Assembly: GCA_964587105.1 (NCBI GenBank)
Contig: CAZPKG010000008.1
Coordinates: 1-64,000, forward strand
DNA length: 64,000 nucleotides
Direction: 5' to 3'
Source: JABWCQ01 sp964587105
GTDB taxonomy: Bacteria; Electryoneota; RPQS01
This document shows positions 63,285 to 64,000 of the stretch, one piece after another. A program made the translations under genes and the position numbers. Numbering within the stretch: the first letter of the stretch is position 1; the number at the start of each line of letters is the position of its first letter. Under the pieces are notes generated by a model. The model worked only from the letters and a program-made list of their open reading frames with translations, was not told where the DNA came from and did no database searches.

Positions 63285-64000
63285 TTGTGATCTCCTTCCG
63301 GCGCTTTGGGAGCCTCGGCGATTCCGGCGAGTTCCTGATACAATTCCCAACGATGTTTCACTTCAGTCTCAGCAAGCTTCATCAAATGCTCCGCTTCAGC
63401 CGGATTGCTGCGCGTCAACATCTTGAAGCGGGTTTCGGTATAGGCCCAATCGCGAACTTTCAGTTTCGGCGGCTTGGAATCAAGCTGTAACGGGCGCTCA
63501 CCTGTAGCAATGCGACGCGGATCAAAACGGAACAGCGGCCAAGCGGCGCTCTCTACAGCTTTCTTGTGCTGGCCCAAGCCCATTCCCATATCAATACCAT
63601 GCGCGATGCAATGCGAGTACGCGATCACAAGGGACGGTCCGTCATAGCTTTCGGCCTCTTGAATGGCTTTTAAAGTTTGCAAGTCATTCGATCCGAAGGC
63701 AACTTGTGCGACATAGACGCTGCCGTAGTTCATCGCCATCATGGCCAGATCTTTCTTGGCGACGGGTTTGCCGCCAAAGGCGAACTTGGCGACGGCTCCG
63801 AGCGGCGTGGCTTTTGAACATTGGCCGCCGGTATTGGAATAGACGCCTGTATCAAGGACAAGGATGTTGATGTTACGGCCCATTGACATGACGTGATCCA
63901 GACCGCCGTAACCAATATCATAGGCCCAACCGTCACCGCCCACGATCCACACGATGTGTTTTACAAGTTTGTCGGCAAGCGTTTCGAGATGACGGGCTTC
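63281..64000 (-). CDS. nifJ: Pyruvate:ferredoxin (flavodoxin) oxidoreductase, C-terminal part (partial at window edge)
   Basis: The visible 239 residues are the thiamine-pyrophosphate-binding domain of the single-chain enzyme that turns pyruvate and CoA into acetyl-CoA, CO2 and reduced ferredoxin. The TPP/Mg motif is GGDGWAYDIGYGGLDHV, followed by VLDTGVYSNTGGQCSKATPL and YSHCIAHGIDMGMGL. The frame stays open to the right edge. The enzyme points to anaerobic or microaerobic carbon metabolism. It is followed, with a four-base overlap, by the dihydroorotate-dehydrogenase-like gene. Confidence 0.95.
   Translation of the reverse strand, partial: EARHLETLADKLVKHIVWIVGGDGWAYDIGYGGLDHVMSMGRNINILVLDTGVYSNTGGQCSKATPLGAVAKFAFGGKPVAKKDLAMMAMNYGSVYVAQVAFGSNDLQTLKAIQEAESYDGPSLVIAYSHCIAHGIDMGMGLGQHKKAVESAAWPLFRFDPRRIATGERPLQLDSKPPKLKVRDWAYTETRFKMLTRSNPAEAEHLMKLAETEVKHRWELYQELAGIAEAPKAPEGDHK

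Overview
The window looks like a Gram-negative, anaerobic or facultative bacterium of the FCB type, possibly an uncultivated candidate phylum. The grounds are outer-membrane barrels, lipoproteins, a PG0541-type RND efflux locus, a pyruvate:ferredoxin oxidoreductase and very large secreted LTD/LamG/CARDB proteins. The phylum is inferred from gene content only.

Layout. 1-0.9 kb: N-terminus of a secreted repeat protein, then a gene-poor stretch with palindromic fragments. 0.9-13.5 kb: a molybdenum/sulfur module. Cofactor genes mobA, moaCB (fusion), moeA, moaA and a MOSC gene flank an oppositely transcribed operon marR-psrA-psrB-psrC-yeeE-yeeE-rhodanese. A TauE/SafE-type exporter follows moeA. 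13.5-22 kb: peptide and amino-acid use (oligopeptidase F, POT transporter, alanine:Na+ symporter, C1 aminopeptidase) with an acyl-CoA synthetase. 22.4-29 kb: tolC-MFP-RND efflux operon with small accessory genes and an ArsR regulator, behind a clear promoter and a candidate operator.

29.3-43.4 kb is the most unusual region. A seven-gene minus-strand operon encodes a histidine kinase, an Omp85-like barrel, a lipoprotein with protein/lipid-kinase-like motifs (HxDxxxxN and DFG), two ATP/ADP-carrier-family translocases (one fused to HEAT repeats), a cNMP-fold protein and a lone receiver. Divergent from it are a PAP2 phosphatase, a barrel protein, a small PstS-like protein and a second related histidine kinase. 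I propose, as inference, an envelope phosphorylation system in which the carriers supply ATP to the periplasm.

43.6-61.7 kb is a tRNA-Asp-associated island. The 3' half of tRNA-Asp plus its terminator (82 bp, one mismatch) is duplicated at 43.6 kb, 18 kb from the intact tRNA-Asp gene. Diverged copies of the same border occur at 51.9 and 60.4 kb, cutting the island into a mannoside-use module (GH92, sugar MFS, ROK kinase, plus a hydrolase and a lipoprotein), a module with one 2594-residue secreted protein, and a decayed transposase. No integrase remains. 61.7-64 kb returns to core genes: tRNA-Val, a small membrane protein, a dihydroorotate-dehydrogenase-like gene and the C-terminal part of nifJ.

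A near-identical terminator hairpin (stem AAGGGTTTACC) recurs at least six times. Two genes appear to lack any usual start codon and may begin at ATC.
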